Under the pieces are notes generated by a model that was not told the origin of the DNA, did not search any database, and was given only the letters and a program-made list of their open reading frames with translations. A stretch of DNA of 64,000 nucleotides from NCBI GenBank assembly GCA_000469685.2, contig LS997563.1:45434651-45498650 (forward strand), in the 5' to 3' direction. The position numbers and the translations under genes were made by a program. This stretch comes from Haemonchus contortus. Taxonomy: Eukaryota > Nematoda > Chromadorea > Rhabditida > Trichostrongylidae. This document shows positions 52,421 to 64,000 of this stretch, one piece after another. Every line of letters begins with the position of its first letter. Positions within the stretch are counted from its first letter, which is position 1.

Positions 52421-55400
52421 GATAGGCCAGATCCCATTCGAGCCATTGGGAAAACACAAAAAAAAACTTCTTAATCCCTGATAGACATGTTTAGTGATAG
52501 ATAAAGGAAGTTGCAATTTCGACCAGGTTAGAGTGGCTCTAGACATTGCTCTCAATGAACATAAATCATAAATGAATAAAAAATGATCTTGAAAAAGCGA
52601 AATCGATGTGGAAGAAGTTTCAACTTTACATTGGCTGACAGATAATACCTGCTGCTTGTTAGTGCAGCAGAGCGATCCGCTATGTGACTGGAATGGCGAT
52701 AGATAAGATGAATCGCTAGAATACAATTAAACTGAGCCTTCACCTTTAGTGCTTCAGAAACTTCTACGGAGGCGATGAATCAAACTTTTCTTTGACAGAT
52801 TCTTTCATTCCTTCTAGGAGTTAAGCCATTGTTCGGAAAGGTCATCTGTCTCTGGTGAAATTCCCTTTTTCCCCAACCCTTTCGAGCAGATGAAGAGAAT
52901 TCGGTGATTGCAGGTGATTGGGACAGTGAGGACCAAGAGGGGGCTGCTGGGCTGGTAGAGAAACTTGGGTTCGCATAGATTGTGGATGGGCAACTCTGCT
53001 TCCAAGCCATTTCAAGTGCATCGAATGGAAAACAAACACTTCGACAGAGAAAAAGAGGAAAAAGAGTTCAAAAAAATCCGAAAAAAGACAAATTGAAATG
53101 TCGCAACAAAGGGGAAGGATCCAGTGAAGGAGTGCTTTGTACTATAACGGCGGTGCTTGTGAGCGCCTCGTCGATATATTCAAAAGTACTCTTCCAGTGG
53201 GATTTCTTACTGATCCCTCACATAAATATTGCTATCTAAACAGCAAGAACACGAAAATATTTTTCAACGACTGCAACAACATGAGCTCCTTTGAGAGCTT
53301 CTTAATGTCCAAATTTGTATAGATTGACCCATTGGATGGATTCCACAAGAAATCCCGTTCTACTGCCTGTCATTATTTCATTTCGCTGGAGCTCTGTAAC
53401 TCATCTTGCCTTTTGCCCGTCTTTTCATCAAATTGCCGTCCCTTAGATGCACTTTACTGGCGATTTTGTGGAAATTAACATAATGTAGAAAAAGACCATT
53501 ACCTTCTAAATGAGAGCTCTAGAATTACCCATTGTTGGTAATTATACGGTTGAATCAATTGTCTCCAAACGAATGAGGGTAAGTTTTTTTGTATTTGAAG
53601 AATTCGGATTACATTTGTGCGATTTTTAAACAGTTTCTCGAAAAAAAGAATACAGGAGCCATCGGTCGTTTCGCCGACACATTTGATTCGGCTCATCTCC
53701 CAGATTTTTTTTATTGCACAAATCATTCTTTTTAGGAAGTCAGGGCAACACACTCCATGCGTTCAGGCCCAAAAAACGGTAGTGATTTGGGGAAGCCTAG
53801 AAATTTTTGGATTGTTCGTTGAAAAGTATAAAAATGAAAGAGGATATTTCAAAAACGTTGAAGACTGTCATCAGAGGTGCTCTAAAAGGCTCCATGGTGC
53901 TCTGAGAGTCCATAAAGCCTCCAGGCACAGGGCTATAATCGTATTCTCCCTGTGAAAGGGGTTTTGAATAGTCTAAGGAAATGGAATAGCCGTGCTGAAT
54001 ATGTTGGTTTTTGCCTTTGACATTCTTGCTAGACCTCTGTCAGTCCCCTTAACGTTTTTGCTGTTCCTGGGACTCCCTCATTTTGAACTCTTTGGGATTG
54101 TTCACGAAAGAATGAAGAGAAACGTTTTCGCTGAACAGAATTGTTGCTTGAAGGAAGCCTGTGAGTATTTGATTGCCTGAAACAAACCTGAGAGGATCTG
54201 GATTAAAACGAATCCATAAAGGTGAAAGAAAGCAATGGAGCGGAGATCGGAGCAATGTCACGTTAAGCACATCACTGCCTCACGAACTCTTATAATAAAA
54301 CGGAAACCCTACTAAAAAGGGAAGCGGAGAGGCTTCTAGAGTCAGGAGGAACTACCGAATCGAGAGGACGCCATCATGTCAAGGAGATCTGCATTGTCTA
54401 ATTGTAGGTGGTAGAAAACTGGAGTACTCTCTGTAATCCGCTGATATGACGCGTTGTCTAGAGAAATTGCGACATTTCCCGCCCATCTGTGGTCCGATCC
54501 GTTCAACGCTGATTACGGAGTATAAACTCCGATCACTACGCCATACATACGTGGTACCCGCCCTCATTTAGACTTCGAAGATCTTTGTCATAGCTTATCA
54601 TTTCTTCTGATGGGGCTATTACGGTCTATTTACGATTCGTTCTTGTCAGTTCGGAACTGATAGGTATCCCAAAGTGTGGCAATGGAATTGATAGGCTAAC
54701 GACCACGGTGGTTTATAGTCTAGCAGATCACATGTAGCAAAAACTAATTGTAAGGGCTAAACACAAGCCTGCAGAAATAAAAACAATTGTTCAAAATATT
54801 AGCTTCTTACACCTATTTTGTTTACCAATGAGCTTCAAAACAGTTCAGTAAATCTGGATGGAACTTGAATATGTCACAAGTTTTGGAAAAAAAACCTATA
54901 TATACTCTCCTTACTGCAGTTTTCCTTCCTTTTCAGTTCATTGCATAACTTGTATAGGTGTGACCATTCTCTAAGGGTTATGATTTTTATACAGTAATTG
55001 TACATCTTTACCGGCTGGTCTAACACTAAAAAAGGAGTTTGAACGTTTCTATCCTTTTGAGTAAGAAGAGAAATGAGAATTAAGTCAGTGTTCGTAGGGG
55101 ATGACGAAAAACTAGAAAAGCTCCTTGTGGAAGATTTGCCCACCCTAAATAATTTAGTCGGAAACCGATCAAAAAAATTTAGTGCACAAAAGCAAGTAAG
55201 CAAGTAAGTCTAACAACTCTAAAGGGTCCATTTTCTGGCCATTGCAGAGCAACTGCTGATGTTTTGTGGTGGTAAAGAAGTAAATTTGATGGTAAGGTTC
55301 TGAGACTTTATTTTTTTACTTTCTCATATATCTTCTGAAACTGCGTTTGCAAAGGGTTTTGTTCTGTTCCTAGAACATACTAAAGGCTTTGCATGATTCC

Positions 55401-57857
55401 ATTAGGGCTTTTTTCATTCAAAGGAGTATTTCCAGAAACTTTTGTTCGATACTTTCCTATTCAGCTCTTCATAATATTACAAATGCACTACTCAGTGAGG
55501 GATAGGAGACGTGAAGAGCAAACATAATGGATGGGAGAAAAATGAGACTGTTCGGTTTCTCGAGCCCCTCCAGATTCGTTCCCTAGACCACGAGAGCTTG
55601 ATTTACTCCACTTGTCACTAGCCCCCACCTTTACTTGAAGCTATATATTCACCTTTTTTATGTGTTTTGTTTTTTTCTATTTTATTTAGTTCCCATAAGG
55701 TTAGAAGGAGGTTAGAAGGGCAGGAGGAGGTGGCACCAAAGCCACTAGACTTAATCTCCACCTACGGTATCTAAGTTCATTGAACCTTGGAAAGGATAGG
55801 AATTTCGAAACTCAGCACAACTTCTTAGCAGAAAACTTTTGAATAAATTGCTCCAAGAATTTTTAAAACTATTCATGAATTTATTTCAAATTAGAATGAG
55901 CGAAGCGACGCCTAAATGTGGTTTTGGAACGGCTCTAGGTATGGGGCAGTACTCTTTTACTTTTCGACGACATCTCTCCAGCAAGATTAATCAGTCAGAA
56001 GTGAACGAAGAAATGTCCATAAAAACATGTTCGTCTCAAAGATCTGCCCACAAATTCCCTTCATACTTGGGAGAATTGAGAGCCGATATGGGAATTAGTA
56101 TGTACTTGAAATGTCTTAATCGAAGTCGGTAATGTTTATAACCTTCGAAAAAGTTTAATTATTTCAAATTACAAGGGAAATGACCATTTTACAACACGGA
56201 AAATGAAAGGGCGTGAAACCTAATCATCGGGAAACCTCTATGGCATGGTGTCACGGTGATGGAAAGGTTTATTGTACCAGAGAGGGCGGCAGGGCAGCTG
56301 TGGGATCGGCTACATGGGAAGAGTTGTGTTTGTCAGAAAGTCTCGACTTCTAGCAAGCAAACGAGGCGGAAGTGGCTCGGCTGTCTTGAAAAACCAAGTA
56401 GAAGAAGAGCCAAATTTGCAGCACAATCTGGTGTACCAGTGAGTAAACCACAGACGAAAACAAAGTCGATAAGAGAAGATTGAGACGTCAGCAAGACGGA
56501 AGTGGTGAGCGGCGACGGAAACTAGTCATGGGATTGTTTTTAGTTTCTTTGCCGTTCTCGATTAGCGAATGGCACATTGATAGCATTGTTTCTGGTTCAA
56601 ATGAAAGATGACACGTCTTCCGACATACTTCTGGAGGAACCTCCAAGGAGGAAGTACTTAGACATCTAAGTTGTGCTGGTAACTATTAGGTTTTCTGTTT
56701 ACTTACCGTTGAAAGGTTGATATCACTCCTATTTCAGCTAGACAAAAATGATGTCATTATTGGTTTACTCTGTAGAAGCTTCACCACCCGTGCAGTACAC
56801 TTCCTGGGTGTGGCCGACATGTGAGCTGCTCATGGGCAACATGTAGATCATGTGTGGGAAAACCCGGGGTGTTAAGGCCAAACAGTGTCTGGAAGTCTCT
56901 AATGATTTAATAATTTCCTAGAAGTGCCGTTTAGGTGTATGCGTTTCAAAGATCGATTCACCATTTCCTGAGCGCCAGTCCCAATAGTTTAACATTACCT
57001 GAAGAGATCCATTCGGGAAAGCAGCTTTACCCTCATGGCTAAAGGGGCGCAACCAATGCTGGACTTGTTTCCACGCACTTTCAGACGAAAAAAAACAACT
57101 CAGCTGACATGAATCTTAAGCCTAACGAGAAGAGCTTTTCACGAGAACGGCAGCCTGTCTATCTGGATTCTCTCCCAGAGACAGAACTCCCTTGTATAAG
57201 TCATGAATAATTTTCATTCAGCCTTGGTGGGGATCCTTGATTGGAAAGGTAGCGCCAAGGTTTTCCAAGAGTAGTTAGAAAGTGAAAGAGTCTGGAAAAG
57301 CCATCGAAACACCCTGCGAGATCTGCGTACACCATCACGACGGCTACACGGCGTGGAAGATGCATTAGGTGGTAGCTGGAAAATAGGAAATGGCTGGAAA
57401 TAAAGGGAGAAAGGATAGTCATTCTTTCAGTACGAGTGAGAGGACATTTCGCTGCTGTCGTAGACAAATGGGGAGTCAGAAATTTAATGAGCATTCATTC
57501 TTACGGGATGATATATTGTAAGGAGAATTTCGTTCCCTGAACAATTCCCAATCAGTAAAAACAGAACGGAAAAATATTTGCTATAATTCAAGGGCCCTGT
57601 AGATTAGATAGAATGACCGATGACAACCAACACCTGACCCTTTCTCATTAGTTCTTAGTTAGAACTGGGCTCGCTGGCGTCAATTTTGGGAAGCGGAATA
57701 AAACTACTGTTTGAATAAATTTTCGAGTTGCCATTCCCATCAAGTTTCTCATCATTCTTTTTCCCTATGACGTATCCTAACATTAAACGTTTCCGTGTCG
57801 ATTAATCATCAGCTTTCCCGCTTGATCATCAACATTCCTATACGTGGTGCGTCATAG
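52421..57857. other. 5.4-kb gene-poor stretch
   Basis: No supported gene. A minus-strand Ser/Pro-rich frame (52780-53010) and a plus-strand frame starting just behind an acceptor (55893-56132) look mildly coding but stand alone. Confidence 0.3.
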
Positions 57858-57890
57858 GCGGGGAGGGAGGGAGGGAGGGGGGGGGGGGGG
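57858..57890 (+). repeat. (GGGA)n plus poly-G tract
   Basis: GGGAGGGAGGGAGGGA-type repeats run into 14 or more G. The plus strand could form a G-quadruplex. Such tracts are prone to length error in sequencing. Confidence 0.9.
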
Positions 57891-59604
57891 CTAGATTTTC
57901 TTTGTCAGAGGCAAGTACACAATTGAAGGTTTGTCAGACTCAATTCAAACTGATCGAAGCTTCGGGTTTTCTACCCAAGAACAGGAGGTGAACTGTGATT
58001 AGTAGGGACTATATCTCCCAATGAGGCCCCACTTTTTCCATCCACTTCATGGCCAACAGTGCCCATTAATCAGTTGACCTAGTGAATTACTGCATGCACA
58101 GATGATGAACTCAAATGGATGTAACGATTCTGAAATGATGTCGAAAGCACGGCGCAAGGAGCTAAACAACAAAGCGCAGGCTTCGGTTTACTACTTGCCT
58201 TGGAAGTGCGTTCTCCTTAACTCAGTGGCTCACTTTGTCGGGAAGGCAAGGAGGAATTTGCTTCTCTCTGTCGATCCAAATCAAGAAGGTAGAATAATAA
58301 AGAAGTTAAATGATGTCCACGCAATCGCAATGATCGACCGACAATTTTTGCTTGGAAACACTCCTTTCTCAATTCCACCAGCTCAGAGTTAGTTTTTCAT
58401 CCTGTTCGCGAACGTTTAAGAATTTCTAAGCACCTAAGTGTCCTTCTGCCAGTTACATAATTATCAAAACCTATCGACGAAGTAGGAATAGGGATTATTG
58501 AGACGAATACATGGTTAATAGGACATGTTAGGTAAATATAAGAGCAGTTGTTTGTCATACTGTAGTGTCGCAACCAGATAGCTGCGACCTTCAAAGGCTG
58601 CCAGGGATATTGGCGAGGATATCGGAGGATATATAGGGTGATGACACTGAAGATATGAGCTTCTGAACTCGAATCTCAATGATACTACTCACCAGCCCTA
58701 ATTTTGAAGGAAATAGATCGGGTTAGAAACCTGAAGAGGTGTGTTGGTGTAGATGTAAACCAAAATGTTTTGGCGAGCAGTAGTGGAATACCCAGAGTGT
58801 GACGAGCGCTGACGTATACGTCTGATCGTCGACTACTCCACACTCCCGGACACTTCTATCAAATTAACTCGCTCGAGACATCTCCGAGTAGGAAGTAAAA
58901 AAGAAGAGCTTGATGAAATCCACTAGAGCTTGTAAAAAACAAGGTTGTACCCAAGTACTGAGCCTTCTCGATTTTTTTCTTGAACCAAAATGAAGCAAAC
59001 AACTTCGTAAGACCGTTTTCATGGAACATGGCACCGCACAGCTCTACACAACGCGGACCTGCGTAAGGTATAAAGTGAAGCAAAGATAACTCCCTTCTCT
59101 TTCCAAATGTTTAAGAAATCCCTTGTTCAGTAGACGTGTCATATATTCGTAGGTGATCATCTGTCTGGCAGACGGTGGGGCGTGGTTGAAGTCATTTATT
59201 CTATTATTCGGGGTTAGCCCAATTCCGGGCAGGTAAACGAGCAAAGGAGAAAAACCAAATCGACAAGAGTTACCCGGCAGAACGGACATCTCATTTAAAT
59301 TCTGATTTTTATGGGGAAGAACCCGTTAGAGAGGTATCGAGTGAGCAGTTACGACCTCCTCTAGACTTTACGCTGTGGGGATTAATTCAAAACCAGTTTT
59401 TTGAGTTTTTTCACGGGGACCCTATGTAGTTCGTTGCCTTTTGGCTATTAAACTCACAGGCACGAGATCATGTAAGATAACCCGGTTCTTAGAGTATCTT
59501 TACGATGGAATCGAATTGAACGAACATTGAAATTCTCAGACAACATATTGATCTCATTGTATAACCTCATTTTGATACACAAATCCTGAATCCGGCGAGG
59601 CTGG
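57891..59604. other. intergenic, one lone ORF
   Basis: A 96-codon plus-strand ORF (58102-58392) starts right behind CATGCACAG and has a protein-like composition, but no family match. Otherwise nothing seen. Confidence 0.3.
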
Positions 59605-59830
59605 CAGTAGGAACGGTTTTGTGTAATCGATCTGACGCACGCGGCTGCCGCGGACCTTTTGCCTCGTTACAACAGTTCTAGCGTTCCTCATTCAGCTTAT
59701 TCGCTATGCGATTATTACTTATGGCACGATTCTACTGTTAGTACTTCTGTTCCTGAATTTCTTACTTGCGGCTGCATTCTGCTACATTTCTTCGCGCGCG
59801 GCGCCTCTCTCGCCGCGACGGCACCCTCCA
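59605..59830 (-). repeat. interspersed repeat with GC-rich ends, copy 4 (inverted)
   Basis: Reversed, it carries GCGGCGAGAGAGGCGCCGCG, GAAGAAATGTAGCAGAATGC, TAATAATCGCATAGCGAAT and GGTCCGCGGCAGCCGCGTGC, matching copies 1-3 block for block. Confidence 0.8.
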
Positions 59831-60191
59831 TTCAGCATTTTTAAGAAAATTGGAAACTTCGAAAATTACAAACATCTACACTTTTCCTCTTATGATTTCG
59901 TGACTTCTTCATTTAGAAAGTATTCTGAACATCAGAAAATTAGAAATTTCACATAACCTTTAGCTAGATGTGAACGAAAATTTGATAAGAAAAGTAACCA
60001 AGCAATTTCCAAAGTACAACACTATTGTTGCATAGAAGCCAAGTAAAATGGAAGGATTGACATCAATGTATGAGCAATGAGGATCATGAGACTACCACAG
60101 GATGTATTCGAAACGCCAAACCATATTCGTAAACAGGAGTTCATTATCACTAAAAACTTCTTAAAACCTGAGTTGTTTGCTAGGACTTCGA

Positions 60192-61936
60192 TCAGGTCTT
60201 GGTCTTCGCAGCTCTTCGTGCTGTTGCAGTTATGACAACGAAACGATGCGAGAAAGAGTCAGTGATCACGCACATCCCGACGTTTGAAGGTATGGGGAAT
60301 TGTAGTGAGTCAGAAAAAAGAGGTATTCGTATTATTCCGTAAACCACATCGTGATTCCCACTCGCCAAACCCTGAAATTAAATAATAGGAGATTGAATCT
60401 CAATTATATTTTAAACGGAAAATGTGCAAAACTGACCCCAATGAAGGATTTGATACCTCCTGCAGTTATGTTGGTTTCAGTATCAATGATGAATTTGGAA
60501 GCAGTGAGCTTAGCGAGAATGTCATCGTTTATTGGGAAGGGCTCATAAATAATACTTTTAAGAGAAATCAGCTCGAATTGTTGTCTTGTTACAATAAATT
60601 CAAGAACCTCTGGGCTGAAAATGTCATAAGAATAATCCCTGATCCCCTTGATATAAATCTGTTCAGGAGCGGCGCTCCGAAGGAGGTCAAGAAAAACTGA
60701 AGTTACGATAGCAGTTGAAGTGTGCCTTATTGTCAACTTCTTCACTCGACAGTCCACATACAGCAAACAGGAAGAAATCGGCCACAAAATATCGTATGTC
60801 AGAATCCCCTGTAACAACAAAGCATAGAAACCCGTATGGACTACAAATAAAAAACCTTGCCGCTTTTATTCCGTCGCACGTGGTCTCTCAACTTTTTAAA
60901 TACGATAAGAAATGCTTTTCTATCTGCACTAGTTGGGAAGCAAAAGGTTTACTGCTTACATTTAATATCTCCAGATGTTGAATTGTAGCATTTTTGAGGA
61001 GCTTCGGAAGAATACCGCAACCCGATGGAGTGAACGCATATTCAAATGTGTGCTGTTGCCTCCAATTGAGCATGTCCAGATCCATGTCCTGGAATCATAG
61101 CAGATTTTTAGCAAATCGAATATGTTTTTATAGGGTTCTATAACATATTCGAACTATCGTTAAATAAACTCATCAAAATGATCTAATAATCGTGACATGG
61201 AGTAAAACTTACATGAGGTATTCCTGCTTCGGAACATTTCACAAATAGTCGATGCCGCAATTTTGTCATCTGTAATTCCGATCACTTTATTACCATTCAA
61301 CCAAAAAACAGCTTTAAAACCGCTACAGCTCGAAAAGAAACTGAGCTGGTATACCAGGAAACTTCGACTGACACCCTCAGAAATTCGAATCTGCAAGTGT
61401 TCGATGACTCTTCGTCGCATAAATCGTTCATTGCGCCGTATAAGTTTGAACATCTCCCGATTCAGCACACGACACTTATCGAGATTGGGTCGAGTAAGAT
61501 ATCGTAGAACGTTCACCTGCAGCTCCTTCGGCAGCTGATTCCAAGGGAAGTAATACTGAACCAGTCATATTGGCCTAGGAGTTTTCCAAAGACCGAGGTA
61601 AGTTTCACGAGGTTGGCGATTTGAGGGCAAAACTGTAGCCTCGGCAGCGTAAGGGATAAGAGCAGGGGGCCCACAAAGCATCAGAACGGGTTCAAGACCC
61701 GTGCGAGACTGAAATTTTGTCCACAAATCGCCAACCTTGTGAGACTTCCGCATCGCGTACTGCGGCGTTATAACGGCGGTTAACAAGATATCAAGTCGTG
61801 ACTAAGGGTCCGTTTTTGGAAGTGAGTAAGTTGAAAAGCTGATTTTCGTTCTTGGATTTTAAGAAACGGACGAATACCTTCGACTGCTTCAGTGAGAGAC
61901 CGGTCAGCTCCGCGGATGTTACGTTTGACTTGCAAT
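60192..61936 (-). CDS. F-box domain protein, nematode-type, 5' end unresolved
   Basis: Exons, 5' to 3': 61936-61878, 61555-61213, 61088-60960, 60808-60437 and 60371-60192 (stop TGA). The second carries an N-terminal F-box, LPKELQVNVLRYLTRPNLDK followed by CRVLNREMFKLI; such domains bind SKP1 and bring targets to an SCF ubiquitin ligase. The later exons, with repeated Leu/Ile-rich strands (ATIQHLEILN, KKLTIRHTST, EQIYIKGIRDYSYDIF), resemble the substrate-binding half of the large, fast-changing F-box families of nematodes. All joins keep phase except 61213/61088: the donor leaves one base, while the next exon is open only in phase 0, and the join makes TGA. Either there is a one-base indel, an unseen splice site, or the gene is decaying. 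No start codon lies in the first exon listed, so a further 5' exon is missing. A SINE sits in the first intron, antisense. Confidence 0.68.
61641..61800 (+). repeat. SINE-like repeat, family 1, best copy
   Basis: GGCAGCGTAAGGGATAAGAG (A-box-like) and, after about 30 bases, AACGGGTTCAAGACCCGTG, a B box in a perfect 5-bp stem with a 7-base loop like a tRNA T-arm. The body reads GAGACTGAAATTTTGTCCAC, AAATCGCCAACCTTGTGAGA and GCGTACTGCGGCGTTATAAC. GGTTGGCGATTT at 61611 is inverted to 61725-61736. It lies in an intron of the F-box gene. Confidence 0.75.
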
Positions 61937-63181
61937 CTGAAACGTGAATTGATTCCGAAGAATAATCCCTTCTTTAAGGTAAAGACAGTAAAAGCTTAAT
62001 GTTACAGTTAGAGGAAGCAGCGTTTTTTTTGAAACCACTAGAAGTTTATTTTCTCGATAATAGTTAGGAAATTGATAAAGAGCTGACTTCCGGAAGTGCG
62101 TGGACCTGAGTTTCTTCGCTTTTTGGGAGCAACATGACATTCTGAAATACCCAGATCAATACCTCAATCAGTTGGGGTAAAAAAGGGAGCATGACGGCTA
62201 CGCCTATGATCGGCAACGAATAACGTAAAATGATGAAGATATGTTAGAATAAGAACATTACTTTCGGTATTAATCTGCTGGCTCTGCTTTGAAGCAGTTT
62301 TGTTGGAAGATCTGGAAAGTATGCTCATTAGTATCGCGGAAACAGTTTTTTTTGGAGTCAGCACGATTGTTAATGAAGATGCGGAAAAAGTGGCATGAAT
62401 GGGAAATACTGATCTTGATGAATTTCATTCTTGCTTTGATTTTTTCCGTTTGCTTCACGCTAAATCACAGGTTTAGCAAATCTTAAGAATTGAAGTTTTG
62501 ATAAGTTGCAAAGCTTGGAATAAGTTGATCAGGGGCAAGAGAAGCACCCCTGTTACATTTGATAATGACTGTACCCTTCAGTGAGCTACCCACACAACCA
62601 AAAAAGGAATTGCTTACAGAATATTTGCATGGGCTTCTGAGTTTTAGCATATCTGCTAATAATGAAGACAACATAGACCTGACTTTTGCTCCTCCTTTCT
62701 GAGAGATTCGAATAGAATGTCGTCCTTGCTTGGAGACAGTCCTTTCATGGCCGCAATGCGAAACGAAAGGCCCCGAATCATTTAGAAAAGGTAATACAAC
62801 AGAATCGCTTAGTAATGAAGTGAACTTCAAAATGAGGCGATTCCTACGAGGACCGTTACCGTAGGAAGATTAGTGGGTTGCAGAAAATCAGTCTACATCT
62901 ATAACTGGTCATTCGAGGTGTTAAAATCACAAAGTCGCAGATTGCGCGTCACATCCATAACTACTTAAGAATTGGATAGAGAAAATTTGCGGGAATCTTC
63001 GCGTAATCGCGATGATGAACGCTCTTTTATCCGTCCCTTACTTCCCACAGATTGAATGAAGGTTGCGCCGAAATATTTATTCCACAATTCTCGGAATTTT
63101 GCGTAAGCTTACTGATGGGCGAAACACTACTTGAAAAATGAGCGCTCTGAACGTACTAATTGTAAGTTGCATTAGAGGGGT
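61937..63181. other. upstream of the F-box gene, no gene resolved
   Basis: It should hold the missing 5' exon of the F-box gene. Candidates are an ATG frame from 62140 (MSCCSQKAKKLRSTHF) and a minus-strand frame from 62830 that ends at a strong GTAAGC donor near 62611. Neither joins exon 61936-61878 in the required phase. Confidence 0.3.
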
Positions 63182-63350
63182 TTTAACGTCCCGTGAACGT
63201 GGGACACCATAACCCCCTAGTACCCCACCATCTACCCCCGTGGGCCTCACCCGGCGTACCTTTGCTTTGCGTCGTATATGTGACGGTGTGTTTGGAGGCG
63301 CTTCAGCGTGTGTTCGGATTACTGTGTCACACATTCACGGGACGATTAAA
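63182..63350. repeat. possible MITE bounded by short inverted repeats
   Basis: TTTAACGTCCCGTGAA at 63182-63197 is inverted at 63334-63350 (TTCACGGGACGATTAAA, one extra base). The unit is about 169 bp and GC-richer than its surroundings. I did not find a clear target-site duplication. Confidence 0.4.
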
Positions 63351-64000
63351 TCCGTCTTGCCTAAGTTGCGCGACAAAATCAATTTACAAAAGGGGACTAC
63401 CGATTGCTCTCCTTTGCAGTAAAGCAGTGGTTGGAGTAAGAGCCGTTCGGGGATCGCATAGTTCCAGCGGCCTGCACCAATGACGGTTTCGATGATTTGG
63501 GAAATTAAATGCAGGACAGGATGACTACTTTAACTACAGTTGCCTAAAAGCGTCGCCATTCTCAGAATTCCATCTATTGCACCTATACCTGCTGCGCATC
63601 GAGAAGCCCTCATTCTCCTGGGGATCGTTTTTGACCGTTAACTAATTCTCGAGCGAAATGGCCAAAAGAAATTGGTACTAATTAGTCGAGATTCTTAGTT
63701 TTAAGCTACTAATGGAAGTGATAGCCGAGGGTAATGCATAAGTAGCGGAGAAGATGCAAAAATAGGCGCGCTTAAAGAAATATAGAAGCCGAAATGTGGT
63801 GAAATCAAGAGAAGTGAATGAAAGCTTCAACTAAGCAGCGAAATCAAGGGTTTCACAAAGACGTGATGACAAAAACTGCATGGAAAAGGTATTGGACGAG
63901 CTCCCCGAATGTGTGCGCCATTGTATCCATCTGGCTACAGTAACTCCCCCGTGCGAACTGTGTGTTCTTATGAGAATGGTGCAACCTCAGCGCATGTGCA
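63351..64000. other. right-edge region
   Basis: A plus-strand frame is open from 63834 to the end of the window (including CMEKVLDELPECVRHCIHLA). It is Cys-rich and may be an exon of a gene beyond the edge. No domain was recognised. Confidence 0.25.

Noticed and set aside
52780..53010. Ser/Pro-rich minus-strand frame that could be a terminal exon
   Set aside because: Poor acceptor, no upstream exon found and no nearby AATAAA.
1..64000. CRISPR arrays, bacterial operons, rRNA genes, phage or viral genes
   Set aside because: None is seen; intron structure and repeats show eukaryotic nuclear DNA.

Overview
This is eukaryotic nuclear DNA, most likely from a nematode and plausibly a parasitic strongylid (clade V). 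Genes are split into many short exons with GT-AG introns of about 50-600 bases. Several start codons sit just behind a pyrimidine-rich AG acceptor, as expected for spliced-leader trans-splicing. The best-conserved products are SMC6, a UPF0669 (C6orf120-like) secretory protein and an F-box protein of nematode type. The order assignment is inference: no rRNA or mitochondrial marker is present.

All confident genes lie on the minus strand. From right to left they are: an F-box protein gene (60192-61936, 5' end unresolved, one exon junction out of frame); a six-exon gene for a 191-residue acidic, probably disordered protein I do not recognise (15772-21820, AATAAA 33 bases past its stop); a complete 30-exon smc-6 (2963-11355, 1126 residues, every junction in phase); a four-exon UPF0669/C6orf120 homologue (429-1519, 180 residues); and the first codons of a further gene leaving the left edge (1-45). 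The last two are only 371 bases apart, which fits a nematode operon; smc-6 is 1.4 kb upstream and may or may not belong to it.

The rest is gene-poor and repeat-rich. It holds a 551-bp foldback transposon with 8-bp target duplications (12086-12636), a decayed 1268-bp Tc1/mariner element with TA duplications (47513-48780), two tRNA-derived SINE-like families (three and at least eight copies), a roughly 230-bp interspersed repeat with GC-rich ends (four copies), a 1.2-kb unit bounded by inverted repeats (24724-25956), a possible 169-bp MITE near the right edge, and simple-sequence tracts. Between 22 and 60 kb I could not assemble a convincing gene, only isolated coding-like segments listed as findings. 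Exon boundaries were read by eye from splice signals and frame continuity, so cDNA evidence outranks them.
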